DNA of 64,000 bases from Paraglaciecola sp030730205 (lineage in GTDB: Bacteria; Pseudomonadota; Gammaproteobacteria; Enterobacterales; Alteromonadaceae). Shown here in pieces: positions 17,315 through 26,960 of this stretch. The notes beneath the pieces were generated by a model. That model was not told the origin of the DNA. It did no database searches and saw only the letters and a list, made by a program, of their open reading frames with translations. Within the stretch, counting starts at the first letter, position 1, and every line of letters begins with the position of its first letter. The stretch covers positions 62,001 to 126,000 of the forward strand of contig NZ_JBGQOM010000004.1 of NCBI RefSeq assembly GCF_052119645.1, given 5' to 3'. The position numbers were made by a program, and so were the translations under genes.

Positions 17315-17734
17315 ATGAGTCGCTTTCAAGTTCATGGAACCATTAATCTCAATATTGTTGATCGGATCCTAGTAGTTGAAGGAACAGGGCCATGGAATGT
17401 CGAGTCTGTTGCTCAAGCCAGTAAAGCTGTCTCTCCGCTCATTAAAACGCTAAGCGGTAAACATTGGGGAGTCCTGGTCATTTTACACGGCGAGCCCATC
17501 TACGTGCCAGAAGCTGCTAGCTACCTTAGTCAATCAATCAAAGCAGAGAAAACCCGAGGGCGTGTTGCTACCGCCGTTATCGTTGTTGAATCAAAGTCTC
17601 CCGAATTTGCTAAAAGCCATTTGAATAGTATTTATCGAGATGCGGGTGAAACTGTGCGTTTTTTTGATAACAAAGAGCAGGCTAATTGGTGGTTGATTCA
17701 ACAAATTAGCCAGCAAGATGTGATTGACGTTTAA
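17315..17734 (+). CDS. Small protein of SpoIIAA/STAS-like fold (hypothetical)
   Basis: About 139 residues, no signal peptide or membrane segment. The pattern of alternating strands and helices (RILVVEGTGPWNVESV, HWGVLVILHGEPIYVPEAA, RVATAVIVVESKSPEFAK) resembles STAS/SpoIIAA-like proteins, but this is only a fold guess. I chose ATG 17315 with AGAGG upstream; the frame stays open to a GTG at 17237, which would add a hydrophobic 26-residue leader with no ribosome-binding site. Function unknown. Confidence 0.65.
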   Translation: MSRFQVHGTINLNIVDRILVVEGTGPWNVESVAQASKAVSPLIKTLSGKHWGVLVILHGEPIYVPEAASYLSQSIKAEKTRGRVATAVIVVESKSPEFAKSHLNSIYRDAGETVRFFDNKEQANWWLIQQISQQDVIDV

Positions 17735-17758
17735 GGGCTTAGCAAGTTTGACAGAGGT

Positions 17759-18670
17759 TTATAGTGCGCCCATGGCTTGGGCTACCTTTGATTGCGAAAC
17801 ACGCCCTAGCTGGTGCATAATTTTACGTCCCGCGGTGGCTAAGCTGCTCAAATCGATACCGGTAAAAATATTCATCCCATTAAGCATGTAGACGACATCT
17901 TCTGTTGCAACGTTGCCGGCAGCCCCCTTCGCATAAGGGCACCCTCCTAGTCCTGCCACAGAGCTATCAATCACACTGATCCCGTGCTGCAATGCCACCA
18001 ATATGTTAGCAAGTGCTTGTCCGTAGGTATCATGAAAATGCACTGCAAGTTTATCAGCAGGGATATCGTTCAACAGTGTTGCTAACAATTCAGCTGTTTT
18101 ACATGGTGTGCCAACCCCGATGGTATCGCCCAGAGAAACTTCATAACAGCCCATGTCGAGCATGGTATTAGCAACATAAGCAACTTGTTCAGGTTGAATA
18201 TTGCCTTCATAGGGGCAGCCTAGTACACACGACACATAAGCTCGAACTCGCACGTTTTTGGCTTTTGCTTGCTCAAGCACCGGTTGAAAGCGTCGTAAAC
18301 TCTCCTCTATAGAGCAATTGATGTTTTTCTGCGAAAAACGCTCAGACGCTGAGCCAAATATAGCTACCTCGTCAACGTCTGCTAACAAAGCCGCTTCAAA
18401 TCCTTTTAAATTAGGCGTTAAGGCTGAATAACACACATCAGCATGGCGCAGTAAATTTGCAAATAGATCGGCACTATCTGCCATTTGGGGCACCCAGCGG
18501 GGAGAAACAAAGCTCCCTGTTTCTATCCACTTAACACCCGCGGTGGCTAAATCAGCGACTAGTTGTAATTTCGCCTCAAGGGGAATGAGTTGTTTTTCAT
18601 TTTGTAATCCATCTCTTGGGCCAACTTCTACAATTTTTACGGATGAAGGCAGAGTTGTTCGATTAAACAT
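17759..18670 (-). CDS. liuE: Hydroxymethylglutaryl-CoA lyase
   Basis: Cleaves HMG-CoA to acetoacetate and acetyl-CoA, the last step of leucine catabolism. HMGL-like TIM barrel: N-terminal VEVGPRDGLQNE (about residues 14-25), metal-binding HFHDTYGQALAN (about 205-216), and the signature SVAGLGGCPYAKGAAGNVATEDVVY with the catalytic Cys. 303 residues is normal. The start codon directly follows the stop of the upstream carboxylase gene, with AGGAG in place. Last gene of the liu operon. Confidence 0.95.
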   Translation of the reverse strand: MFNRTTLPSSVKIVEVGPRDGLQNEKQLIPLEAKLQLVADLATAGVKWIETGSFVSPRWVPQMADSADLFANLLRHADVCYSALTPNLKGFEAALLADVDEVAIFGSASERFSQKNINCSIEESLRRFQPVLEQAKAKNVRVRAYVSCVLGCPYEGNIQPEQVAYVANTMLDMGCYEVSLGDTIGVGTPCKTAELLATLLNDIPADKLAVHFHDTYGQALANILVALQHGISVIDSSVAGLGGCPYAKGAAGNVATEDVVYMLNGMNIFTGIDLSSLATAGRKIMHQLGRVSQSKVAQAMGAL

Positions 18671-20677
18671 TTACGCTCCTTCTTCGCCATGAAAAGCCAG
18701 CAGTTCAGCGCCACCGTCAACAAGTTCGCCCACATTGAAATAAAACTCAGAGACTCTTCCGGCCGTTTTTGCCTTGATTGCATGTTCCATTTTCATGGCT
18801 TCCATGACTAGCAAGGTTTGGCCTGGTTCAACGCGCTCGTTGGTGTCTACTAATATAGCTACCACGGTACCGTTCATCGGAGCCGTGAAATTGTTTGTGT
18901 GATGGGTGTCTTCGTTTAAGCCTAGATCAATTAATGCTCGACTAAAACGTACCCGTCCTTGTGCAGTAAAAAGCACTTTTTCTGGTGAATTGCCAGAGAT
19001 AGTTGAAGTGCTAATGTGCCCGTTAATGCTACTGATAAGTTGTTGCCCATCGAGAATTCCCCAACAAGTGTAGTTCTGTTGTTGGAATTCGAGGTTAAAG
19101 AGCTGCCTGTCTTGTGACATAAGTGAATTAACCAACACATCATGCGACTCATCGTTAACATAAAGTTTAAGCGCTTCTTGATAATTGTCGTTTGCTCGCC
19201 AAACAGATTGCACTGACCACGGTGAATAAGGATCCTGTTTAGCAATGTTCGTTTGTTGTTGACGCTCTAGTAGTAAAGCAAGTGCAGCTATCGGCACAAT
19301 ATCCGCATACGCAAGCTTATACTCTGAGCTAAGCTGTTCGTGGTGTTTTTCAATAAAACTGGTATCGATAGCGCCTGCTTTAAAATCGTCAATTTGGCTA
19401 ATACGACTTAAAAAATCGATGTTTGTACTTACCCCATCAATGAAATATTCACTTAGGGCTTTTTGTAAACGAGCCAGCGCTGTGCTTCTATCTTGATCCC
19501 AAACAATCAATTTGGCTAACATCGGATCGTAATAAACCGAAACTTCATCACCTTCTTGTATGCCAGTATCTATCCGAACATAGGCAGATTCATTGGGCGT
19601 TTTTACTAAGCTCAAGCGACCTGTTGCAGGTAAAAAGTTATTGTTGGGATCTTCAGCGTAAATGCGCGCCTCAAACGCGTGCCCCTTAATTTTCAATTGC
19701 TCTTGTGTTAAAGGCAGGCGCTCATGATTCGCGACACGAATTTGCCATTCGACTAAATCTTGACCTGTAATTAACTCCGTGACGGGATGTTCTACTTGTA
19801 ATCGGGTATTCATTTCCATGAAATAAAAACGTTGGTCTACATCTAGCAAAAATTCAACAGTTCCCGCGCCCACATAATTAATGGCCTTTGCCGCTTTTAA
19901 TGCAGCTTCGCCCATTTGTTGGCGCAGTGTTTCACTTAAACCTGGTGCGGGAGCTTCTTCAATAACCTTTTGATGACGTCGTTGGATTGAGCAATCTCGT
20001 TCGAATAAATACACCCCATTTTCGTGTTGATCACAAAATACTTGGATTTCAACGTGGCGAGGTTGCGTTAAGTACTTCTCGACTAACATATGATCATCAT
20101 TAAAGCTGGATAGGGCTTCGCGTTTAGCTGCCGCCAGCGCATCATTAAACTCATTGGCATGCCACACTTGGCGCATGCCCTTACCACCACCACCGGCAGC
20201 GGCTTTTAGTAAGACAGGGTAGCCCATGGTATCTGCGTGGTATTTTAGTATGTCGGCTGCTTGTTCGTCGCCATGATAGCCTGGTACCAGAGGCACGTTG
20301 GCTTGCTGCATGATGTGTTTGGCTGCTGACTTTGAGCCCATTGCCTCTATCGCACTGATAGGCGGGCCGATAAAAGTGATATTATTTTTTGCACATTGGC
20401 GCGCAAATTCAGCATTTTCTGATAAAAAACCATAACCAGGGTGAATGGCATTGGCGCCAACTTTTCGCGCAATTGCTATAATTTTATCGCCACACAAATA
20501 GCTTAATTTTGATGGCGCAGGGCCAAGGTAAACCGCTTCGTCTGCCAATTTAACGTGTAGGGCATTTTGGTCGGCGTCTGAATATACCGCTACCGTCGCA
20601 ATACCCATGCGTTTAGCGGTTTTTATAACACGGCAACAAATTTCACCGCGATTAGCAATTAATAATTTGTGAATCAT
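18671..20677 (-). CDS. liuD: Methylcrotonyl-CoA carboxylase, biotin-containing alpha subunit
   Basis: Biotin carboxylase plus biotin carboxyl carrier subunit of 3-methylcrotonyl-CoA carboxylase. From N to C: MIHKLLIANRGEICCRVI, ATP-grasp with AAAGGGGKGMR (about 155-165), biotin carboxylase C-terminal domain, a less conserved linker, and a biotinyl domain with VMEAMKMEH near residue 630 carrying the biotinylated Lys. The chosen ATG (20677) overlaps the upstream stop as ATGA and has AAGG upstream; a start at 20695 would add six residues. 668 aa. Acetyl- or propionyl-CoA specificity is possible for the family, but the operon indicates methylcrotonyl-CoA. Confidence 0.93.
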   Translation of the reverse strand: MIHKLLIANRGEICCRVIKTAKRMGIATVAVYSDADQNALHVKLADEAVYLGPAPSKLSYLCGDKIIAIARKVGANAIHPGYGFLSENAEFARQCAKNNITFIGPPISAIEAMGSKSAAKHIMQQANVPLVPGYHGDEQAADILKYHADTMGYPVLLKAAAGGGGKGMRQVWHANEFNDALAAAKREALSSFNDDHMLVEKYLTQPRHVEIQVFCDQHENGVYLFERDCSIQRRHQKVIEEAPAPGLSETLRQQMGEAALKAAKAINYVGAGTVEFLLDVDQRFYFMEMNTRLQVEHPVTELITGQDLVEWQIRVANHERLPLTQEQLKIKGHAFEARIYAEDPNNNFLPATGRLSLVKTPNESAYVRIDTGIQEGDEVSVYYDPMLAKLIVWDQDRSTALARLQKALSEYFIDGVSTNIDFLSRISQIDDFKAGAIDTSFIEKHHEQLSSEYKLAYADIVPIAALALLLERQQQTNIAKQDPYSPWSVQSVWRANDNYQEALKLYVNDESHDVLVNSLMSQDRQLFNLEFQQQNYTCWGILDGQQLISSINGHISTSTISGNSPEKVLFTAQGRVRFSRALIDLGLNEDTHHTNNFTAPMNGTVVAILVDTNERVEPGQTLLVMEAMKMEHAIKAKTAGRVSEFYFNVGELVDGGAELLAFHGEEGA

Positions 20678-21477
20678 AGTGATGCCTTGTTCCAACTAGC
20701 GAGCCGTTTTTGTAAAAATGCCTGTAAACCTTCTTGCCCCTCTTCTGACACCCGAATATGCGCAATTTGCTCACAGGTATAATCAATTAAAGCGTGGTCT
20801 ATTTTGCGGTTTTCTACGTGATTGATTAAGCTTTTGGCCGCGCTGACTGCTTGTGGTGAGTTGCGTAATATATGTTCAATTAACGATTCAATAGTTGAAT
20901 CGAGCTCTTCTTCAGTCACCGCTTCACTGAGTAAACCCAAGCGCCGTGCACGACGTGCTGAAAATACTTCTGCGGTGGTAAAGTATCTACGGGCTGCTCT
21001 TGCGCCTATCGCACTGATTACATAGGGGCTAATGGTGGCAGGCACTAAACCAATCTTAACTTCGCTTAAACAAAATTTACTTAGTTTGCTGCCCACCGCC
21101 ATATCACAACAGGCGATGAGGCCAATGGCGCCGCCAAAAGCAGCGCCTTGTACTCTAGCAATGGTTGGTTTGCTGAAATGATTTAAGCTGGCTAGCATTG
21201 TGGCGAGTTTTGCTGCATCTTGCATATTCTCAGCGTAACTATAGTCTGCCATTTTTTGCATCCAATTTAGATCGGCTCCAGCACTAAAACTGCGGCCATT
21301 GGCGGCTAAAATCATCGCACGGACCTCAGGCTGGCTACCTAAGTAGTTAAACACTTCGGTGAGATCTGCAATCAATTGTGCATCAAACGCATTGTGCAAT
21401 TCAGGGCGATTGAGCGTGACTTTGGCAACACCCCGTTCATCAATATTGACTAATAAACCACTATAGGTATTTTTCAT
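20674..21477 (-). CDS. liuC: Methylglutaconyl-CoA hydratase (enoyl-CoA hydratase family)
   Basis: Crotonase-fold enzyme predicted to hydrate 3-methylglutaconyl-CoA to HMG-CoA. The oxyanion-hole segments NGRSFSAGADLNWM (about residues 60-73) and GAAFGGAIGLIACCDMAV (about 110-127) are present. 267 residues is typical. It overlaps liuB by TAATG and liuD by ATGA. Substrate is inferred from the operon, since the fold alone allows several enoyl-CoAs. Confidence 0.92.
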   Translation of the reverse strand: MKNTYSGLLVNIDERGVAKVTLNRPELHNAFDAQLIADLTEVFNYLGSQPEVRAMILAANGRSFSAGADLNWMQKMADYSYAENMQDAAKLATMLASLNHFSKPTIARVQGAAFGGAIGLIACCDMAVGSKLSKFCLSEVKIGLVPATISPYVISAIGARAARRYFTTAEVFSARRARRLGLLSEAVTEEELDSTIESLIEHILRNSPQAVSAAKSLINHVENRKIDHALIDYTCEQIAHIRVSEEGQEGLQAFLQKRLASWNKASL

Positions 21478-23084
21478 TACATTCTAAACACCCCAAAACG
21501 GGTGTCCTCAATTGGTTTGTTTAAACTGGCTGAAATACATAAACCAAGCACTTGCCTGGTATCTGCCGGATCAATAACGCCATCATCCCAAAGGCGAGCT
21601 GAGGCATAATAGGGATGACCTTGATGTTCGTAAGTATCAACAATGGGCTGTTTGAAGTTGGCTTCTTCTTCTTTCGACCAAGATTCGTTAGCCCGTTCTT
21701 TTTGTTCTCGTTTCACCTGTGCCAATACACCAGCCGCTTGTTCGCCGCCCATTACAGAGATGCGGGCATTTGGCCACATAAATAGAAAGCGAGGATCGTA
21801 TGCGCGACCACACATGCCATAGTTACCCGCACCAAAACTTCCGCCAATCAAGATAGTGAATTTGGGGACTTTGGCACATGCAACAGCGGTAACCATTTTG
21901 GCGCCATGTTTGGCAATTCCGCCAGCTTCATATTGTTTGCCAACCATAAATCCAGTGATGTTTTGTAAAAATACCAATGGAATTTTGCGTTGAGTGCACA
22001 GCTCAATAAAGTGGGCGCCTTTTTGTGCCGATTCGGAAAACAGGATGCCGTTGTTGGCTATGATGCCAACGGGATAGCCAAAGATGCGGGCAAAACCGCA
22101 GACCAGCGTTTGGCCGTATAACGTTTTAAATTCATCAAATTCAGAACCATCAACAATACGGGCGATGACTTCTCTGGCATCGTAGGGCTGCCGTGTGTCT
22201 TTTGGGATCAAACCATAAATGTCGTCAGCAGGGTAAAGCGGTGCGATAGGCGCGTGAATATCAAGTTCAATTTTTTTCGTGCGGTTTAAACGGCTTATGG
22301 CATCTCGGGCTATTTGTAACGCATGAGAATCGTTGTTTGCCAGATGATCAACTACACCCGAAGTGCGACAATGAACGTCGCCGCCGCCCAATTCCTCGGC
22401 GCTTACAACTTCACCAGTAGCCGCTTTAACCAGGGGCGGACCACCTAAAAAAATGGTAGCTTGGTTTTTAACGATAATGGACTCATCTGCCATGGCAGGC
22501 ACATAAGCGCCACCTGCTGTACAAGAGCCCATCACGACGGCAATTTGTGGGATGTTTTGCGCCGACAGATTCGCTTGGTTATAAAAAATGCGGCCAAAGT
22601 GCTCACGATCAGGAAATACTTCATCTTGTTGCGGCAAATTCGCGCCTCCAGAATCCACTAAATAGATGCAAGGCAGATTATTTTGTTCCGCGATAGTTTG
22701 TGCTCTGAGGTGCTTCTTTACTGTTAAGGGGTAGTAAGTGCCACCTTTTACTGTGGCATCATTTGCTACAATCATACATTCAATACCAGAAACTCGACCG
22801 ATACCTGCAATCACACCTGCAGCGGGAACATAGTCACTGTATACATTGAGGGCGGCAAGTTGCGAGATTTCTAAAAATGCTGAGCCAGGATCCAGTAGCT
22901 GATTGATACGCTCCCGTGGTAACAGCTTACCTCGTGAGGTGTGACGCTCATTGGCTTTTTCGCCACCGCCCTGCTTTATTTGGGTAATTTTTTCTTTTAG
23001 ATCGGCAACTTGCAAGCGCATGTGCGCGGCGTTGTCAGCGAACTCTTGGCTTTTGGTATTTATTTTACTAATGATAGTGGGCAT
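21477..23084 (-). CDS. liuB: Methylcrotonyl-CoA carboxylase, carboxyltransferase beta subunit
   Basis: Carboxyltransferase subunit that moves CO2 from biotin to 3-methylcrotonyl-CoA. Two crotonase-like halves are visible: GGGEKANERHTSRGKLLPRE near the N-terminus, GSCTAGGAYVPAMADESIIV (about 165-184), and IGGSFGAGNYGMCGRAYDPRF in the C-terminal half. I placed the start at ATG 23084 (MPTIISKINTK) with AAGGA upstream; the frame is open to 23135, which would run into liuA. 535 aa. It lies 19 bp after liuA. Confidence 0.95.
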   Translation of the reverse strand: MPTIISKINTKSQEFADNAAHMRLQVADLKEKITQIKQGGGEKANERHTSRGKLLPRERINQLLDPGSAFLEISQLAALNVYSDYVPAAGVIAGIGRVSGIECMIVANDATVKGGTYYPLTVKKHLRAQTIAEQNNLPCIYLVDSGGANLPQQDEVFPDREHFGRIFYNQANLSAQNIPQIAVVMGSCTAGGAYVPAMADESIIVKNQATIFLGGPPLVKAATGEVVSAEELGGGDVHCRTSGVVDHLANNDSHALQIARDAISRLNRTKKIELDIHAPIAPLYPADDIYGLIPKDTRQPYDAREVIARIVDGSEFDEFKTLYGQTLVCGFARIFGYPVGIIANNGILFSESAQKGAHFIELCTQRKIPLVFLQNITGFMVGKQYEAGGIAKHGAKMVTAVACAKVPKFTILIGGSFGAGNYGMCGRAYDPRFLFMWPNARISVMGGEQAAGVLAQVKREQKERANESWSKEEEANFKQPIVDTYEHQGHPYYASARLWDDGVIDPADTRQVLGLCISASLNKPIEDTRFGVFRM

Positions 23085-23103
23085 CTGGGGGTCCTTGCCT
23101 AGC

Positions 23104-24273
23104 TTATGCTGATTCTTTAAACAATTCGCGGCCAATCAGCATACGGCGAATTTCTGATGTGCCCGCTCCAATTTCATATAGCTTCGCGTCCCGTAATAAA
23201 CGTCCCGCAGGAAATTCGTTTATATAACCATTACCGCCTAGTAGTTGAATTGTATCTAAGGCCATTTTTGTGGCCAGTTCTGCTGAATAAAGTATTGCGC
23301 CAGCTGCGTCTTTGCGGGTGGTTTCTCCTCGGTCACATGAACGGGCTACCGCATAAACATAAGCTCGGGCGGCATTCATTTGGGTGTACATATCAGCAAT
23401 CTTGCCTTGCACCAACTGAAATTCCCCAATAGATTGACCAAATTGTTTGCGGTCGTGGATATAGGGCACAACTAAGTCCATACAGCTTTGCATGATACCT
23501 AAGGGACCTCCTGATAAAACCACTCGTTCGTAGTCAAGACCACTCATTAAAACGCGGGCACCACCCCCTTCTTGGCCGAGAATGTTTTCAGCAGGAACAT
23601 GGCAATCTTGAAAAACCAATTCACAGGTATTGGAAGAGCGCATGCCGAGCTTGTCGAGTTTCTGAGCTTGGGTGAACCCAGAGGTGCCTCGCTCTACAAT
23701 AAAAGCCGTCATGCCTTTTGAGCCCGCATGCACGTCAGTTTTGGCATACACCACGTAAGTATTGGCGTCAGGTCCATTGGTAATCCACATTTTGTTGCCG
23801 TTAAGGACATAGTGCTCACCCTTACGATCAGCGCGTAATTTCATGCTGACCACATCTGAACCCGCATTTGGTTCGCTCATGGCTAAGGCCCCAATGTGTT
23901 CGCCACTGACTAATTTAGGTAGGTATTTCTGCTTTTGGCTGTCACTGCCGTTTTTATGAATTTGGTTAACACATAAATTCGAATGCGCCCCATAACTTAA
24001 ACCGACTCCTGCTGAAGCTCTGCTAACTTCTTCCATGGCTACGACGTGAGCTAAATACCCCATATTTGAACCACCATACTGTTCAGAAACCGTTACCCCC
24101 AGCAGACCCATTTCACCGAGTTTGGGCCATAGATGATTAGGAAAAGCGTTGTCTTTATCCGCTTGCTCAGCCAAGGGGGCAATTTCATTTTGAGCAAAAT
24201 GATAGACATGTTCGCGCAGCATATCGATGTCTTCACCAAGGCCAAAGTTCAGGCTGGGGTAGGGTAGGTTCAT
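23104..24273 (-). CDS. liuA: Isovaleryl-CoA dehydrogenase
   Basis: FAD-dependent acyl-CoA dehydrogenase oxidising isovaleryl-CoA to 3-methylcrotonyl-CoA, passing electrons to ETF. The acyl-CoA dehydrogenase signature AMSEPNAGSDVVSMKL (about 127-142), the region KMWITNGPDANTYVVYAKT, and the C-terminal signature QLLGGNGYINEFPAGRLLRDAKLYEI are intact. 389 residues is normal. First enzyme gene of the liu operon, 15 bp after liuR. Confidence 0.95.
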   Translation of the reverse strand: MNLPYPSLNFGLGEDIDMLREHVYHFAQNEIAPLAEQADKDNAFPNHLWPKLGEMGLLGVTVSEQYGGSNMGYLAHVVAMEEVSRASAGVGLSYGAHSNLCVNQIHKNGSDSQKQKYLPKLVSGEHIGALAMSEPNAGSDVVSMKLRADRKGEHYVLNGNKMWITNGPDANTYVVYAKTDVHAGSKGMTAFIVERGTSGFTQAQKLDKLGMRSSNTCELVFQDCHVPAENILGQEGGGARVLMSGLDYERVVLSGGPLGIMQSCMDLVVPYIHDRKQFGQSIGEFQLVQGKIADMYTQMNAARAYVYAVARSCDRGETTRKDAAGAILYSAELATKMALDTIQLLGGNGYINEFPAGRLLRDAKLYEIGAGTSEIRRMLIGRELFKESA

Positions 24274-24288
24274 AAAATTTTCCTCAAA

Positions 24289-24675
24289 TTACGGGTGGCT
24301 TAGTGCCGCTAATTCTTCTTTACACCGACTTTCAACTTCGTCTAGTTCGTTCATCAAAATTTGAATATCTTCAAGTTGCTGTAACATGTGTCGACGTTTC
24401 TCGGTGGTCATCAATAGCATGGTTTCGAGTTGTGCCTTTGAGTTTTGATTACTGTCGTAAAGCTCAAACAAGGTTTTTGTTTCGGCCAATGAAAAGCCGA
24501 GTCTTTTACCTCGTAAAATAAGCTTGAGCCTTACCTTATCTTTTTTAAAATAGACTCGGTTTTGACCTTGACGCTCTGGATTGAGTAAACCCTGCTCTTC
24601 ATAAAAGCGAATAGAACGTGGGGTGATATCCAGTGCTTTTGCCAACTCACCGATGCTAAATGTTTGTGTATTCAT
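24289..24675 (-). CDS. liuR: MerR-family regulator of leucine degradation
   Basis: Short MerR-type regulator. The N-terminal helix-turn-helix (FSIGELAKALDITPRSIRFYEEQGLL, about residues 6-31) is followed by the wing and a C-terminal dimerising coiled coil (about 75-120). There is no cysteine cluster of metal sensors. Its place as the first gene of liuA-E and the dyad in front of it match LiuR of Gammaproteobacteria, which controls branched-chain amino-acid catabolism. The effector is not readable from sequence. Confidence 0.9.
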   Translation of the reverse strand: MNTQTFSIGELAKALDITPRSIRFYEEQGLLNPERQGQNRVYFKKDKVRLKLILRGKRLGFSLAETKTLFELYDSNQNSKAQLETMLLMTTEKRRHMLQQLEDIQILMNELDEVESRCKEELAALSHP

Positions 24676-24719
24676 GATTACTCGTGGGCAAATAATACGT
24701 AAATTAAATGTAAAAATAC

Positions 24720-24735
24720 TTTACGTTTACGTAAA
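24720..24735. promoter_or_regulatory. liuR: Probable LiuR operator
   Basis: TTTACG-TTTA-CGTAAA is a perfect 6-bp inverted repeat, 45 bp upstream of liuR, in the region shared with the divergent acetyl-CoA acetyltransferase. Adjacent TACGTAAA and AAAGTAAA elements resemble half-sites. Position and AT-rich dyad fit a MerR-type operator; binding is inferred. Confidence 0.6.
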
Positions 24736-24898
24736 CTGAAAGTAAAGGTAAAGTAAGCCTTGGTCAAGGTAGCCAAAAAAATTATCAAGGTGTAGGAATG
24801 TGTCTGTGTGCAGTTTCCTATACACTTTAAATCTCACTGTGGGCGATGCTCACTGCTTCATCGAATTGAAGTCGTGCAAAAATTAAAAAGGAGAAAAT

Positions 24899-26092
24899 AT
24901 GTCAGATAATTCAGTGGTCATAGTTGCAGCGAAACGCACGCCGATGGGTGGTTTTATGGGGGCGTTATCTTCGCTAACCTCGCCAAATTTAGGGGCAGAG
25001 GCCTTAAAAGCCACGATTGATGCGGCTGGCGGAAATAGAGCTGCCGTCAATAGTTCAGTCGATGAAGTCATTCTGGGATGTGTTTTGCCCGCTGGCTTAG
25101 GGCAGTCACCAACTCGCCAAGCGAGTATCGCAGCCCAACTGCCTTTAGCGAGCGGAGTGACAACGATCAATAAAGTGTGTGGTTCAGGTATGAAGGCGGT
25201 CATGTTAGCGCACGATTTGATTAAAGCAGGTAGTGCTCATAGTATTTTAGCTGGTGGTATGGAAAGCATGAGTAACGCACCGTATTTGTTACCTAAAGCT
25301 CGTGCTGGCTATCGTATGGGCCACGGACAAGTGCTGGATCATATGATGTTAGATGGTCTTGAAAATGCCTATGATGGTAAAGCCATGGGGTGTTTTGCCC
25401 AAGCAACTGCTGATGAGCAGGGCATTGATCGTCAACAAATGGATGAGTTTGCACTGAGCAGTTTGGCTAAGGCGAATGCCGCCACCACTAATGGGAGTTT
25501 TAGTCATGAAATTTGCCCCATTAGCGTAAAAACACGTCAAGGTGAAATTATCGTCGCTGAAGACGAGGGCCCTAAAAACGCCAAACCAGAAAAAATTCCT
25601 AATTTAAAACCGGCTTTTACGAAGGATGGTACGGTTACTGCGGCCAACTCCAGTTCAATTTCTGATGGGGCTGCAACTTTACTTGTCATGTCAGCAAGCA
25701 AAGCAAAAGAGCTAGGTTTAACGCCAATGGCACGCATTGTGGCTCATACTTCACATGCTATCGAACCTGAAAATTTTACTGTTGCCCCAGTTGGTGCAAT
25801 GGAAAAGCTGTTTGCTAAAACCGGTTGGAGTAAAGAAGACGTCGATCTTTTTGAGATTAACGAGGCCTTTGCCATGGTAACGATGTTGGCCATCAATACA
25901 CTGCAACTCGACCCTAATAAAGTGAATGTTAACGGCGGAGCTTGCGCGCTGGGTCATCCTATTGGCGCCTCGGGTGCGCGTATTTTGGTGACTTTGTTAC
26001 ATGCCCTGCAACAGCGCAAGTTGTCTAAAGGCGTTGCGGCTATTTGCATTGGTGGCGGCGAAGCAACGGCTATTGCCCTAGAAGTGTGCTAA
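24899..26092 (+). CDS. atoB: Acetyl-CoA C-acetyltransferase (thiolase)
   Basis: Thiolase II interconverting two acetyl-CoA and acetoacetyl-CoA. The acyl-accepting Cys lies in NKVCGSGMKAVMLA near residue 90, the second signature NVNGGACALGHPIGASGARI has the catalytic His, and the C-terminal GGGEATAIALE is intact except that the usual Cys motif reads AAICIGGGEA. 397 residues is normal. AAGGAG precedes the ATG. Divergent from liuR across the putative LiuR operator, so it probably handles acetoacetyl-CoA from leucine breakdown. Confidence 0.93.
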   Translation: MSDNSVVIVAAKRTPMGGFMGALSSLTSPNLGAEALKATIDAAGGNRAAVNSSVDEVILGCVLPAGLGQSPTRQASIAAQLPLASGVTTINKVCGSGMKAVMLAHDLIKAGSAHSILAGGMESMSNAPYLLPKARAGYRMGHGQVLDHMMLDGLENAYDGKAMGCFAQATADEQGIDRQQMDEFALSSLAKANAATTNGSFSHEICPISVKTRQGEIIVAEDEGPKNAKPEKIPNLKPAFTKDGTVTAANSSSISDGAATLLVMSASKAKELGLTPMARIVAHTSHAIEPENFTVAPVGAMEKLFAKTGWSKEDVDLFEINEAFAMVTMLAINTLQLDPNKVNVNGGACALGHPIGASGARILVTLLHALQQRKLSKGVAAICIGGGEATAIALEVC

Positions 26093-26114
26093 GAAAGACT
26101 GACTAAGGGGTCAC

Positions 26115-26960
26115 ATGAAAATTCATTTATTTGCCTTTCTGCTGTTAGCAGGTAGTAGCGCGGCGCAGACTAACGGTAAAGTCATTGAATATGCGGCAAT
26201 AGACAGCAATGTGGCTTATTCAGCCATAGGTGCTTTGCCTTTCAGAGCCCCTGATGAACAAATACGTTATGGTGACGACCCCTTACAATATGGCGCGCTG
26301 TGGTTGCCACTTGGCGCAGACAATAGCGCCAGAAAAGTCATTGTTTTAGTGCATGGTGGTTGTTGGTTAAACGCCTATGACATCAAACATAGCTATGCCC
26401 TAAGTACCGCTTTGGCACAAGCTGGTTATCTTGTTTGGTCATTAGAATATCGACGTATTGGCGATGCGGGAGGCGGTTGGCCTGGCACCTTTGAGGATAT
26501 TCTTGCGGGCATCAAATATGGTGCTAACTTACCTGAACATGCGTTTAATTTACCCAATGTGGTTGTGGTTGGGCACTCTGCTGGCGGCCATTTAGCCCTG
26601 CTTGCTGGTAGCCGATTACCTGAATTGAAAGGTGTTATGGGATTAGCCGCTATCACTGATGTACTTAGTTATTCTCAAGGGCAAAACAGTTGTCAACAAG
26701 CTACGCCACAATTTATGGGTGGCACAGCGCTTGATAAACCAAGAGAATATCAATCAGCTAATCCCATCAATATGCCTATGCATGTTAAGACGGTATTGAT
26801 GCAGGGAAATGAGGATAACATTGTTCCCCCATCGCAGGCCTTTGCTTTAAAAGCGACGTTGGTTTTAAATCCACTAGCAGGCCATTTTGATTGGATCCAT
26901 CCAGGCACGTCAGCGTATCAGCAACTATTAACTCAATTAGATGACATGTTTAAGCAATGA
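26115..26960 (+). CDS. Exported alpha/beta hydrolase, kynurenine formamidase-like
   Basis: 281 residues with a clear signal peptide (MKIHLFAFLLLAGSSAAQ). The alpha/beta hydrolase core has the oxyanion motif HGGCWL (about residue 80), nucleophile elbow VGHSAGGHLALL (Ser near 156), an Asp in GNEDNIVPPSQ and His in AGHFDWIHPG. HGGxW occurs in eukaryote-type arylformamidases and related esterases. It overlaps kynureninase by ATGA, so N-formylkynurenine is a tempting substrate, but the signal peptide would place the enzyme outside the cytoplasm. Function inferred, location well supported. Confidence 0.75.
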   Translation: MKIHLFAFLLLAGSSAAQTNGKVIEYAAIDSNVAYSAIGALPFRAPDEQIRYGDDPLQYGALWLPLGADNSARKVIVLVHGGCWLNAYDIKHSYALSTALAQAGYLVWSLEYRRIGDAGGGWPGTFEDILAGIKYGANLPEHAFNLPNVVVVGHSAGGHLALLAGSRLPELKGVMGLAAITDVLSYSQGQNSCQQATPQFMGGTALDKPREYQSANPINMPMHVKTVLMQGNEDNIVPPSQAFALKATLVLNPLAGHFDWIHPGTSAYQQLLTQLDDMFKQ

